In this document: piece by piece, positions 1 through 15,252 of the stretch
Layout: every line of letters starts with the position of its first letter
How positions within the stretch are numbered: the first letter of the stretch is position 1
From: Tetrahymena elliotti 4EA
Lineage: Eukaryota > Ciliophora > Oligohymenophorea > Hymenostomatida > Tetrahymenidae
DNA length: 64,000 nucleotides
Direction of reading: 5' to 3'
Assembly: GCA_000231825.2 (NCBI GenBank)
Contig: AFXF02001871.1
Span: 1-64,000 of the forward strand
Notes under the pieces: generated by a model
What the model was told of the DNA's origin: nothing
Seen by the model: the letters and a program-made list of their open reading frames with translations, nothing else
The model's database searches: none
Position numbers and translations under genes: made by a program

Positions 1-536
1 AATTTAATTCTTAATTCTTTTATAGTAAAAAATTAAATTCACAATAAATAAGTAAGGTAGATCATTTCTCATGCAAAAAAGTTACATTTTTTATCTTTAA
101 ATTACTAAAATTAACTCAAATCAACAAAATCACATCATATAAATATATTGATTATTTAATACTAAGGTTATTATAATAAAGCATAACAGCAGAGGCTATG
201 AGTATTAAATATTTTTTTATAGTCTAAATTTAATAACTTGATTGTATTACTATTTTTGTTTATATTTTCAAAAAGAAAAGAAGATTATTAACTTTAAATA
301 TATTTTAAAGTAAAAAAAGTGAGCTAGAGTAGTTAAAATTACAAATAAAAGTAAGGAAGACTGAAATGTATTTAGTTAGAAAACAAATTAAAGTACCATA
401 CATAAATATTTAAGTTTATATATTTTTATTTAGTTTTTTCTATTAATTTAAGATTGAAGCTTAAATTAATTAGAGAAATTAATTTTAAAATTGTATTTAG
501 TATTTCATTTTTAACAAAGTAAATTAGAGGATTTTT

Positions 537-2573
537 TCATATGAATTCTGGGTTTTCATCAAAAAATTTATACATGATTGCTACAACAGTAAGAGATGAG
601 ATACTTAATATGTATACTAATTAAAAGTTTATCATTCCATTCTGTTTTATATCAAATTTAAATTAAGATTTTAAAAATAAATTTAATGAATAAATTTTAC
701 CTATAAAGAGACTAATATGAATAAATGCATTAAAAGATTCGAGAAAGCAAATCCAATTAAAATTAATCCAAATATTTGATTAGCTAACCTGTTTTAAATA
801 TTATATTTTATTTTAAATTTTAACAATTTTAGTTTTATTCTAATTATTGAATTTACTTATATCCAAACACCTTAGGTATAAATTTACTAAACCAACTAAA
901 TACACCTCCTTAGACGAAAATTAGTGAGAATATTGAAATATTATACACAAGTAAGTTGCTTCCAAAATATTAGAAAACAAGTATTAGGGCTACCTTTAAG
1001 TTTATTAAAATAATTTAATTTATTTAACAATACATAAGCAAACTATTAATTACTTGGGTAAATAAAATTAGATAAAAGCTTTTTTTGAATTCTAAGACAT
1101 TAATTAGTTTTGTCCAAAGATATCTAGAACATCCAAAGAAGGTGAAAGAAATACATCCCAAAATTGTTTAGTATTAATCATTGTTGTAATGTATAAGACC
1201 ATAGGTTTTATAATAAGCCATCACAAAATATCCAAAAACTTTTTGTTAAAGTATTGATTGATTGATTATTGCATTAAAAATATTATTTTTACATGAAGAG
1301 GCTATTGCAAAAAATAGTAACTAAAAGAATTATTTTGATTTGATTCCATCTTTAATAGTAGGGCATACTTATTGAGGACTCATTCTTTTTTATTTTTCTC
1401 TTGCTCTTGGAGATTGCTAAATGCTTTTTTGCTTAACCATTTAGTATTGCTAATATGATAACAACAAGGCATCTATTTATTTTAAAAGTAATTTAAAAAA
1501 AATTGAATAGTCAAATCTGTTTTAACATTATCTCTTTTGAACAAGATAGAATTTAAAAATGGTTAATTTTTTTAACTTTCAATAAGATAAATTTAAAATA
1601 TTACCATTATAATTTCTTAAAAATATTATTGAGAACAAGCCTAGAACAGCGAATGCTATACTGAAAAAACGCAACATAGTAGGAATATTATATGAAACAC
1701 ATTCTTCAAAATAGACTCTATTCTCTCCATTTTCGTATTCAGTACGTTTGGGGTAGTCATTATAGTAATTAACAATCAAATATGAAAAGTAACCAAATAA
1801 AGCAGATCCTACTCCATATCCTGCTTAGAGAGTGGCATTAACTTCACCAGACTTTAAGGGAAAGAATTTCCATGAACACGAAAAAGGTACTAAATATAGG
1901 ATACCATATAAAGGTCCAACAACTAGGACATAAATAGCCAAAATAAGATAATAGTTTGTAATAAACGAAAGTGCAAAGAATGTAGCACTTAGTAAAAATA
2001 CTCCATAGAAAACAACGCTTTTTAAACCTGATTTTGCTACAATTTTTTCACCAAAAGGAATTACTATTTTTAAAGTTAAAATATATTTTATTCATTATTT
2101 ATCCTATTAATTATATAAATTTAATTATGTTTATTACAGGAATTCATAGTTATATTCATCAAAGGAAATATTATTGCTACAGAGTCACTTGTGACATTAT
2201 GATCTATTGCTTTTAAATAGCTAGACAAGTAAATTGAATATGCTCCCCATGAATAAAAAGAACCTAAAATCTATTAAAAATGTTCATGAACAAAAAGGAC
2301 GGCAAATAATTAGCAAAAATAGTTATAAAATCTAACTTTAAAATATGTATTCTAATAATAGATTATTAAACGAGATAATCTAAAAATTGAATTTTAATCA
2401 TTAAGCCATATTTTGTTTTTTTATCATATTGCTATGATGCTTTTGAAAAATATGATTCAACTAATGGCTAAAAAAATTACAAAGTTGATGCTAATGCCTC
2501 CAACTAGTACTTTCCAGCTATCATTTCTAATTTATTTAATTTCTTCTGGAGTTATTTTTCTACTCCTGTTCAT
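537..2573 (-). CDS. MFS transporter, oxalate/formate antiporter-like
   Basis: Multi-pass transporter of the major facilitator superfamily, closest by eye to the oxalate:formate antiporter branch common in ciliates. Exon 1 (2573-2481) encodes a short basic N-terminus leading into WKVLVGGISINF. After an intron at 2480-2271 it continues ILGSFYSWGAYS, the usual helix-1 signature. Helices 2-6 follow, including GPLYGILYLVPFSCSWKFFP and QAGYGVGSALFGYFSY, where the Q is a TAA. The second half contains FGYFVMAYYKTYG, QGGVFSWFSKFIPKVFGYK and a last helix ending in NPEFI before TGA at 539-537. Exons join in phase at most junctions. The central cytoplasmic loop (about 1340-1580) is not resolved: one or two introns there are uncertain. 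The substrate cannot be told from sequence. A plus-strand ORF at 541-719 is its antisense shadow. Confidence 0.85.
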
Positions 2574-3848
2574 CTTCTTATCTTGATAAAATGTTGAAAT
2601 TCGAATACTTGTTTTATAGTTACTATGCAATTAAATCTAAATATTAAAATTTTTATTCTTTCAAATCTTCACCTATTTATTCTTCAAAATAATTAACACT
2701 TTCTTTTAACTTTTCAACGTTTATTTTATAATAATCATGACTAATTTCTATTCGAATTAAATAAAAAAACAAATCGTGAAATAATAGCAACAGTAATATT
2801 TAAAATTTTAAGGACCTACCAAAACTTTTTAATTAGAATTCTCTCAAAAGGAAACAAATTTTTTTACATTTGAAATAATTGATTTATTCAAAAAATTTAG
2901 ATATTAATATTAAATTAACATTTTTAAAAGATAAATAGATAATCAATTTAATAATTCTACATTTGAAAATAAGCATGATATTTGTTAAGGTTATTTAATT
3001 AATATTTCCTTTACCAAAAAAACTTCCATTAAAAAATGTTTTTAACTCTTGATTTGAAATAAAAATAAATTTACTCTATAAATAAAAATAATTTTAGTAT
3101 CTTTTCAAATTTAATCCTTAATAAGCTATTAAATTTGATCGAAATATAAAAAACTCTAGCTTGCTGAATGTTTCAAAGATTAAAAATTTATCTGCTTTTA
3201 AAATTAACTTACCATACTTTTAACAGCTCATTTAGATAATACTTATTTAAATATACTTAACCTATTTAACCATTAAATTATATTACAAAAAAAATTAGTA
3301 AATATAAACTTAAACTCAATTAAATAGCTGTAACTTTGAAAGAAACAATTTCTAAAGTCATCAACTCTTAATTTTTTTCTTTTTAGTAATCTATTGATTT
3401 AGGTTTAAGGAAATTTTTCTAAAACTTAGCTATTTATTTGCTTAATTAAAATATTTCAAAATTATATTTATTAAATTATTTTGCTCTTGAATCTGTCTGT
3501 AATGATTGTTACTATTTTTTATTTATTATTATGTAAAGTGAAATACAAAAAAAACGAATAACATTTTTACATGGTTATTGATATTAAAAGTATTCAGTAT
3601 TAGATATTCCCATTGAGTTTTAATATAAGATTTAGACAACAAATAAGCTAACAAATAAATTAACTATTCCAACATATATAAAATCCAAAATTATTTAATT
3701 ATTAATACTGAATACTTCTGGTTGTGATATTTACTTTTTCTAAATAAGGATACTTGCATTATCAAAATGCAAACTCTATTAACAAAGATAGTCTTAAATA
3801 ATATTTAGAAAAATTTATAAATCAAAATAGTAATAAAGCAAAAAAATA
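2574..3848. other. Intergenic, divergent promoters
   Basis: AT-rich stretch between the minus-strand transporter and the plus-strand secreted-protein gene. No coding signal in any frame under the ciliate code. It presumably holds both promoters. The only structure seen is a 15-bp inverted repeat at 3588-3602 and 3703-3717. Confidence 0.6.
3588..3717. repeat. 15-bp perfect inverted repeat, 100-nt spacing
   Basis: AAGTATTCAGTATTA at 3588-3602 is the exact reverse complement of TAATACTGAATACTT at 3703-3717. It lies 130-260 nt upstream of the secreted-protein start codon. It could be terminal repeats of a small element or a regulatory site. No flanking target duplication was found. Confidence 0.5.
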
Positions 3849-5741
3849 ATGAAAATAAGCTAGATTTTAATATTCCTTTGTGCATTCATACTTGTGGCTG
3901 CTGTTGCTATAGATGACCAAAAGCAAGATCCAGTTCGTAAGGTTATTAAGCAGACTTACTCTAACCTTTAAAGAGAGTAGGCTAAGCATGATTAAGAATT
4001 TTAAAAGTTCCCTACTTAGTTTGCTAAGCAAAAAGGACTCTATGCCTCAGACATTAAACTTAATTTTATGGACAAATCTAATAGCTATTTTGGCCATATC
4101 TTGAGAGAAATATTCAGCGTATATGATAATAACATGTTTGTTACTAATTTTGTGATCCTTGGATTGCTTGAAGCTTCTGATTTAGGTCAAGTTTAGCTGG
4201 ATCATACATCATTAGAAGAAGCTTTAGATGCCTTACTCACATTTAAGGATAAAAACTAAAAGAATAACACTACTCCTGTATATAATTTCTGGTAATAGAT
4301 TAATGTCAATGGTACTTGGTAAAGCTATCCAATTAATCTTGAAAATGTAGTTAATATCTACAATTCTTTGCCACCATTTATTTAGAAGCTTTCATCTTTA
4401 TTTGGTATAAGCCCTGATGAATTAAAGCAAATGGTATCCTCCTTTGTCATTCCTCCTGACAATGATGACTCAGGTATCAATATTGCTCTAGGTTCATTCC
4501 TTCGTTCACACAAAGACAAATTCCCCTCTTTGTACTAAAAATGGGAGAGTTAAAATAATGACTATGAAGGATTCTATTCTATAGCTAAGAAATATGCTTA
4601 TAGACCTCTAAGATAACAGTTTTAATCTAGCCATGGTACTAATGCATCCGATATTATTGATCCTCGTACTTACTTCTATTTGCATGAATTCATTTAAAAA
4701 AACTCAGACTATCCTATTTCTCTATTTTCAACTTGGTTAATCAATTAAAATGATGAGAAATCTAATGTTGTTAAATAGCCATTCCATACCAACAATGTTG
4801 ACTTAACAGTAAACGCCAACAGTTTGTTTGGATTAAACAGTTTACTCACTACTCTTACCCAAGAAAAAGCTGAAAACTTATTTTCATAGGACTTAGACTT
4901 GAAGGGTATTCATAGAAACGTTACTAACTTGCTAGTTTATGGTATAGAAAGCGGAATAGTACTTTCACGTCCTGATTTAGCTCTTACTTACTATCCTTCA
5001 GAGTATGACTTTTACTGGTTTGCAGCTAGAAACGTCCATTTGTTAAGAACAGCAAAGCACAATAATAAGATCTACTTTGAAGAATTAGAATATTGCCTTT
5101 CTCAATTAGAGGATTCCTTACTTAACGTTGGTATCTAATAACTCATAGACTAATCTAAAACTGATGAAAACGGTAGCATTTTCTGGGAAGGATTCTTAGG
5201 CAACTATGGAAATAAAACTTATCATGAAGATAGACTTTTTTCAACAGCTGTTACTTTGAACGCCCTTCTAGATGCTTACACTTTAACTTCAAGTGATTTA
5301 AAGAAGAGGGTTTACATTGCAAATACCCCTGATTAGATAAAAGAAATAATTTAAAAAACTATTAATTTTATCTTATCTGTATCTGAAAATCTTAAAACAC
5401 CAAGAATGAACACTTTCTTCTCAGGAAGTGTAAAAGGATTTTAGTCTTTACCTTTCTTCTACCCCTCAAATTATGGTCTTTATCTAAATAATGGAACTAA
5501 TATCAACCCTTCGACAGCTCAAATGAATGCTATAAATGATAGTTTGATTGTTGCATTTAAAGGCTCTGTCTCAGAAGAAGAGTATTAATAATTCCTAAAT
5601 CAAAAGTGGTTTGGAATGCAAACTCCAACAAATTTTACTGGTTTTAATGAACCACAAAATGCCTTCCCTTTCTGGTCTTCTAAATCAATAACAGATGTCT
5701 TTATAATCCAAGCATTATCAAAATATGAAACTCTTCAATGA
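3849..5741 (+). CDS. Secreted protein of unknown function, single exon
   Basis: Uninterrupted reading frame of 630 residues under the ciliate code, ending at TGA 5739-5741; only short pieces are open in the standard code. The N-terminus (MKISQILIFLCAFILVAA, then a small-residue stretch) is a clear signal peptide. The mature part is helix-rich with aromatic motifs such as YYPSEYDFYWFAARN and IFWEGFLGNYGN. There are several N-x-S/T sites (NGT, NVT, NKT, NFT) and no further membrane segment. This suggests a secreted or lysosomal protein, with an alpha-helical, possibly toroid-like fold as a guess only. I do not recognise a named family or catalytic motif. The start fits: AAAAAATAATG is the usual A-rich ciliate context. 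Confidence 0.85.
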
Positions 5742-7338
5742 ATAATGTTCTTTCAATAATTACATTTAAAACAATTGTCTCATTAAATATTTTTTTAATA
5801 TTTCAAATTAAACTTAAGTTTTTTTTATATATTTCTTTCAATATTTTTTTGAATATTTTTTTAGTAATTGGTAAATTTTTAAAAATATTTATTTAAAATC
5901 ATTTATTTATTTTAGCAGGAAATAAGCTTAATATAAATTGATTACAATTTTTTTTCTGTTTGAGGTATCTGATATGATGATAAGAAAGTAAAAAAATTTA
6001 ATATAATGATAATTTGAAATAAAAGTTTTATAAATTTCTCTTTTTTAAAAATGTGACTCAAACAATTATTTACAATAAAAAACTAGAGGGGGTTTTTAAA
6101 ATCAACATTTCTTCTTTCTAGTTAGACAGTTAGATCAGTTTGTTAAATGTTTTTTATGGGTAACTTATTTTTCAATATTATCAATCCAGTATTATTTTAT
6201 TTATTTGAATTTTATCTTTATATTTAACAAAAAATCCAATAGCATTTAGATTGATGGAGATTTAATGTGTTTATTAATAAAATCTAAAATTTAAAATAAA
6301 TTTTGTATGGAGGTTATTTGAAGTTTTTGTTAAAAATATTAAAAATCTATAGAGGTAATCAATGGATTGATTTTGATCTAATTTTATTTGAAAAATATCA
6401 AAATTAAAAAAAAATAACTAATTTATTTTGAATTTTAATAAATACTTGTTGCTAATGAGTGTATGAAATTAGCATTAAATAATTTCAAAGAGAATTTGAT
6501 TTTGACAATTTCGAATATTTAAAAATTAAGAATTTCCTATTGAAACTAAATAGGATAAAAAATTTATGTTATATTCAATGTAGTCTTTCTGTCTGTGTTG
6601 ATATCAATGGAATTTGCATCTTAAAATATTGTATAGATTTTCAATTTATATTTTTAATAAATATGGTTTATATATTGATTGATAATATTTTTTTGGCATT
6701 TCTATTTATAAATTGCAAATTGAAAATGCATTTATTTCTATGTCTGGCTTAGCATTTTTATGAAAAACTTATAGCAACTTGGTCCTAACTCATTAAAAAA
6801 TCAAAGGAGGAAGAAGAATTAAAAATGAAAGAAATACACAAAGAGTGTTAATAAATGATCAAAGAATTAATTAATAAATGAATGAACTAGCAAAGACATA
6901 ATGCATGAGCTAGATAGAGTTGGACAAGAAAAAAGTGAAATAAAAAAACTAATTTTTAATTTAATAAAGACTGAAGAAAAAATTAAAAATTTACAAAGAT
7001 TATCTAACAAGTATGTGAACAAACAAATAAATAACAAATAAACTAACAAACAAACAATCAAAAACAAAACAAACAAGCAAACAATCAAATAATTAAATAA
7101 GCAAACAAACAAACAAAAAGGAAAGCAAAACAAAGAGAAAAATAAATAGATAATAAGAACTAGGAACTCTAAATAGAGAAGAAAAAAATTAATTAAAATC
7201 TGAAAGAAAAGAAAAATAATTAACAATAATTGAAAAGAAATAATAATAAAATTATTAACAATAAATATAATAAGAATAATATATAGGAACAAAAAAAAAC
7301 CTGCCATCTGGCTAGTAAATAAATAAAAATATAAACTC
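5742..7338. other. Intergenic region / CK1 upstream region
   Basis: Very AT-rich, with no supported gene. From about 6790 the plus strand becomes A/purine-rich and leads into the casein kinase start, so this part is probably promoter and 5-prime leader. A long minus-strand ORF (6867-7472) is antisense to this A-rich tract and to CK1 exon 1 and is not a gene. Confidence 0.6.
7019..7118. repeat. Degenerate (AAAC)n / (AAAT)n simple repeat
   Basis: Run of AAAC and AAAT tetranucleotides with GC-containing interruptions, C-rich on the plus strand for this genome. It lies 220-320 nt before the CK1 start codon, probably in the leader or promoter. Confidence 0.75.
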
Positions 7339-9681
<2,343 letters not shown>

Positions 9682-12064
9682 CACAAATGAAGTAATCACT
9701 TGTAAAATTAAGATGAAGATTAGCCCAACAAATTTACAAATTCAAATACTCAAACTAATTAAAAAATAATAGAAATGAGTATTTGATTTCTTAATTTATT
9801 TATCTTTTTTACCTTTAAGTAAATTTTTGAATCAAAACAAACTTTTACCCCTCTTTATAAATTTTTATTTATTTATTCATTTCCCACCTCAAATTAAATT
9901 GATTGATTGTTAGATTAGATATCTAAAAAATGTAAATAGAGGCACTACAACAAATAAATATTAAAATTTGTACTTTTAGATAGAATTTATTTTCTCTTTT
10001 ATTTGCTCTTAATTTGTCTATCACTTCAACCAACATCTCATTCATTCATAGGCTTTTAATATAGTTACCCAATCTTTAAATACTGCTCTAAGTTTCATTT
10101 CCAAACAATTTTTTTTGGCTTTAACGTGAAAGAATTTTTTACAGTAAAAAAATGAGAAAGAATTTAGAAAAAAAAATTAAATTTGAAAAGTTATTAAAAA
10201 TTACTTAATTAATAAATAGAAATTCTTCAACCTTTGAGAGGACATGAGAGAGTCCAACTTTGAAAACATCGTATGACAAGAGAATGTTTTCAAAGCAATA
10301 ACAATAATTTGAAGAATCTTAGCTTTCATTAAACCAATATACATACATATATTTTTCTAATAAACCTTGATAATAAAGTCCAATCTATATACAAGCGTAA
10401 TAACATTTTCTTATACTAATTTGATATATATACTCATCATCATGAAAATAAGTAAGATAGCCACAAATATAAATTTGAATTTAATAAATCAAATTAAAGC
10501 TATGTTATAAATTTATAAAATTAACATTTTAGTATTATTGTTCTTCCTTTGTTAAATTGTAATTAATAAATGAATAATACTTCCACTAAATAACTAACTA
10601 CCTTACTTACTTACTTAATTAATTAATTCAAATATTATTTCTACAAATTAATCCATCATACTTATTTTAATTCTTCATTCTTAAACATAACAGTTAGAAT
10701 AGATCTGTTGTAAGATGAAAAAATAAATAGAAATACCTAAAAATACTACCTCACACCAAATTAAAAATACACTCATATTAAGAAAGTATCTGACCCTTCT
10801 CTCTTAATTGTACCAGATCGTTCATTCATTCTTTAATACATACATAAACTCTCATGCACTGCACCTTGCTTTAAATGCTGGAATTTTTATATAATTAATC
10901 ACTTGAGAAGTATTTTAATTTACTTATAGTTATAATCAACCAACATTTTAAACTCCAATTCACAAACCAATCAACCAATCAATCAAAATTACAATAATCG
11001 CAAATTGTTATTTAGATCAAAACTAACAACAAAACAAACAAAAAATTCAATTATTATAGATTCGATATTGGCTGATAATTAAAATACAATAAAATAATAA
11101 TATTACATTCATGACTATATTATATATATCTATATGCAAATCTTATATATGAGATCTTTTCTGAAGATAAAAGACATTCATTACATCTAAATATCTTGTT
11201 ACTTTCATTTGTAAAATCCCATCCTTATCACTTTGCTAGTAATTAGTCATATTCTTTCTTAAACTTACAGTATCGACTTCTCCCATTATTCATCTTATTC
11301 CTCAAAAATAAATAAATAAACTTGTTTGTGATCATTAAATTAGATCAATTTAATTACCAAACAAATTATTTATTTCATTTGCAAGTGTAGAAGATGATAT
11401 TTGATGTCCTTTTCAGCCAATATTTTTAGAATAATTCAGCATTAGCCATTCAAAAACTTATCTTTATATTAAATCTTACAATCACAGAAATTTTTATGTT
11501 TCATTTACCAATCAATTAAAAATCTACAAGTCTTATGACCAATCATCAACCTATACCTAAATACACACACTTACAAACATCTATCTGTCTTTTAAAAATA
11601 ATTCTCATTGCAAATTTGGAGCAAAATTCTGAGTTGTTTATGACTTATATACAGTATATCAACACATCTATATTACAATCTATATTACAAATGTATACAC
11701 CCTATCATATACCCGTTCTTACATTCTTACTTATTCTCTTTTTTTTACATATTAAAAATATTGTTAAATATGCAAAATTTGGTTAAAAAATTTATTAAAA
11801 TTTCATTCAAAATTAAAATACCAAATTAAAAAATATTTAAATAACATTTATTAATTAAATATATCCTTATCAATAATTTGCTATTTGAAAAATTGAAATG
11901 CAAAATTAATTAGTAATAATTAATTCAATAAATAAACGGTTGAAATTTTAATTTAATGTTTTGATAAAAAGTAATCCCTTAATTGTTTTCATTATTTTTT
12001 ATTAGAATTTTTGATAGAAATTTCAATTAAAATATTTATTAATTAAAGAAGCACTTTATAGAAA
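9682..12064. other. 2.4-kb intergenic region
   Basis: No supported gene. It contains many short tetranucleotide-like runs (TTCATTCATT, CTTACTTACTTA, AATCAATCAATC) and a TATATATCTATAT stretch near 11120. An 83-codon plus-strand ORF (11535-11786) has no recognisable protein features. It probably includes the CK1 3-prime end and the channel promoter. Confidence 0.5.
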
Positions 12065-14597
12065 ATGATTTAACCTAACTAGCAACAACTTTTTGAGTAA
12101 CTAACATAAGATGAAAATATTGCTTTATATGGAACACCCACAAAACATGCTCTTAAACTCAAAGATATTAAAGTCGTAGATAGATAAATAACTAAAAACC
12201 TTTAAGCGTTTATATAACAAAATAGAAAAGATTCAACTTAGTAATCAGAAATTTGCTTACAAAAATTAGTCATAAAGGTTGATAATAAGTATAAAAGTAT
12301 GTGGGATATTTTAGTACTTCTAGTTATTGCGTATAATGTGACAATGGTAGCATATTAGTAAAGAATTTATAAATAATTTATCATATAGTCATTTTTAATA
12401 ATTTTTTATTTGTTTTAATGATAATGCTTCATTAAAAAATACATAAAAATAACTTAAATTTAAAACTTCGAACCATTATAAATCTTTAAAAAAAAGTGTA
12501 ACATTTGATGATATAGAGAAATTGTCGCTGTTCGATATTGTAGTTGAAATAATATTTGCGGTTGATATTGTTTTGAGGTTTTTTCATTCATATAAAGATC
12601 CAGAGTCTTTTGAAATTGTAAGTGATATTAGAAGAATAGCTAAGAGATATTTAAGGTAATTAAAATCAATCAAAAATTTAAGAGTTCAACTTTTAATCAA
12701 AACTTTATTAATTCTTTAATTTAAAAAGGTTTTGGTTTTGGATTGATATTATTGCTATTACTCCTTGGGATAAAATATTATCGTCAGGTTAGTCTCTTAA
12801 GCTAATTAGGCTTGCTAGGTTACCTAAATTTTTAAGACTTCTTGAGGCATAGAAAATGGATGATATGCTTGATATGCTTTTAGAAAAGTTTTCATAAAAA
12901 TAAAAAATGAACTATATATTTTTTATAAGATATCTCTATAAATTTATGAAATTTGTTATATTTGCTATAGCCCTAACATACTTCATAGGATGCATTTGGT
13001 ATTAATTTTATTATTTTTTAAATCACAAAATGAAAATATTATCAAACATTCTTAGGTATTTGGTAGTATCATATGCATATAAAGATTAAGATGAAGTTGG
13101 TTTTTTAGAAAAATATGGGATTGATTTTTATGATAACAAAAGAAAATTAGTAATTTGCTGCTATTTTGTAATGACAACGATTACTACTGTTGGATATGGT
13201 GATTATACCCCATAAAGTAACAATGAAAAAATTGTTGGTATTATTATTATGATTCTTGGTATTGCTTTCTTCTCTTATATTATGGGTAATTTTGTGATAA
13301 ATCTATGTCTTTTATTAAACAAAATTGTTTTAAAAATATTCAAGGTAATTTTACTGATGTTTTAACAAGCTAAAAAAAGCTTGGTGAAGGCTTTAAAAGT
13401 TCAGATCTTTAAAGATGGCTCACCTCATTAAGTAATGAAGAAAATTAATTAATTTTAATTTAAAATAAATATAATTTTAATTTAGCTAAATTTAATTAAA
13501 AACCTCTTCCTCAGAGCTTAGTGTAATAAATTGATGATCATTTTGAATATTTCTGGAAGCATGATAGACTATGTGATTTGAAAAAAGATGATAAATATTT
13601 ACTTTCTATGCCAAAGCCAGTGAGAAAAGACTTAATTAATTATCTCTTCTTTGATTTTTACTCACTTTTCTAAGATTTTTATCAATATAAAGAATTCAGA
13701 CACTCTAACTTTTTCTATGAACTTTCATTCGAAATTTTACCAAGAAAGTAATTCAATATTTAAAAAGTTTTAAAAAAAAAGTTTTCTTTTAAGAAAAAAT
13801 AAATTTATTATTTAAATTTAATAATTTATTCAGACTTTAATAATTGCTTTATAATTAAATTTTAGGTATAACCCAAAAGAATATATTACCAAATAAGGAG
13901 AAGAGTTTTAAGAAATTTATTTTATCATGGAAGGAGAAGTAAAAATTCTATCAAAAATTTTATTTTATGTTTTTAAAATATTAATTATTTTAATAGATGA
14001 GGGTAAGTTTTAATTATGGTGGTAAAGATATATTCATGACTTTAACTAGAGGATCTTACTTTGGAAGTTACAATATATTTTATAATTAGTACAGCTAATA
14101 TAATTACATGGCTTACACTTAACTGAAAGTCTTAGCTATACCTAAGCATAGATTTATAAAATTGCTTGGGAAGTATGTAGATATCAAGAACAAAATATAT
14201 TCACATTCTTATGATTATTACAACAAGTAAAATAAAGCTATGGTAATAAAATTTTTTATTTAATAAAATATCAAAGAATTATTTTAATTATTGAATGAAA
14301 TAGTTTCTTAAATTTAAATCTGTCATAGAGCCCTCAAAATAAAATGATGCTGAAAGAATTTTTAGAGAAGAAATTTTAGAAAAGGAGTAAGAAAATTCAA
14401 AAAATAAAGAAAGCAAAATTATTTATTAAACTTTGTCCTTAGATGAGGTAAAGGATAGTGTTCTATAGTTAGAACAGTAAATAGATAATATAGCCTATAA
14501 AATAAATTTAATTAAGAGCAAGATAGAAAAAGAAGTTGATGAAATAGCAGAAAGTGTTTAAGGAATAAAAATGAATTTGCTTGAATCTGAAAGCTGA
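12065..14597 (+). CDS. Voltage-gated / cyclic-nucleotide-type K+ channel
   Basis: Six-helix cation channel of the CNG/HCN/EAG group, much expanded in ciliates. S1 is DILVLLVIAYNVTMVAY; an intron of about 150 nt is then removed and VTFDDIEKLSLFDIVVE leads into S2/S3. S4 is a sparse series of basic residues (LKLIRLARLPKFLRLLEAQ). S5, pore helix and the filter TTITTVGYGDY mark K+ selectivity. S6 is IIIMILGIAFFSYIMGNF. The C-linker ends in a cyclic-nucleotide-binding fold (EYITKQGEEFQEIYFIMEGE, then TRGSYFGSYNIFY). The phosphate-binding cassette lacks the usual R-T/A pair, so nucleotide binding is doubtful. A coiled-coil tail precedes TGA 14595-14597. Seven introns are placed by phase. One donor and one acceptor share GGTAATTTT, a duplicated junction sequence. 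Confidence 0.92.
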
Positions 14598-15252
14598 TTT
14601 AAATTATTATGAATAGTTTATTAACTTATTTGAATTATAGTTTTTTGTTAATGTTTTAATTATTTTGCAGTTAGGAAAATAAAAATAAATCAAGCCAATT
14701 CAAAGATATGTCTATAACTATTTAAATTAATTTAAATGATTTTGGTTATTTAAAGTTTAATCCAGTTTTATTAAATTACAAATCAACAATTTTTTAATGT
14801 GCTTTTTTATTTCTTTTTATTTGGTTTGATTGTTAAATTAACAAAAAGTTGATGCATATAAGTTTGAAAATGTTTTTAGATTTTAACTAGTGTATCATAT
14901 ATTAAATCAAATATATCTATCATCTTTATTCTGTATTTTTTAAAGTTTTTTGAATTTAACTACTATAGAGAATTACAATTCTTTATTAGCTTTTTTATTA
15001 TTCCTTTGTACTTTTTTATTTTTAAAGATGATATTTAAGATGACCTTAGTAAAAAACTATTCAAACAGAAAAATTTAATTTGAGAAATTGTAAATTTAAT
15101 TAATAAAAGTTAAAAGATTGACATTCATTACAATCAAAAAGTGTAAAATATTAACTTTATTTGCTAGAGAGATAGATAGAAGTTATTCAAGTATTTTAAA
15201 TAGGTTATCAAGCAAGCTATATTAAACCAATCTTTAAGACAACAAAGACTTC
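14598..15252. other. Intergenic between two plus-strand genes
   Basis: AT-rich, with no coding signal. It presumably holds the channel 3-prime UTR and the promoter of the TmcB-like gene. Confidence 0.5.

Noticed and set aside
541..719. Plus-strand ORF beginning MNSGFSSKNLY
   Set aside because: It is antisense to the last exons of the MFS transporter, whose minus-strand frame is clearly coding and ends at 537.
11535..11786. 83-codon plus-strand ORF
   Set aside because: No conserved-looking motif, composition like the surrounding intergenic DNA, no convincing flanking exons.
12351..12389. A 31-nt intron near the end of channel exon 1
   Set aside because: It would be in frame, but a 150-nt intron from the same donor gives a much better S1-S2 join and a normal length.
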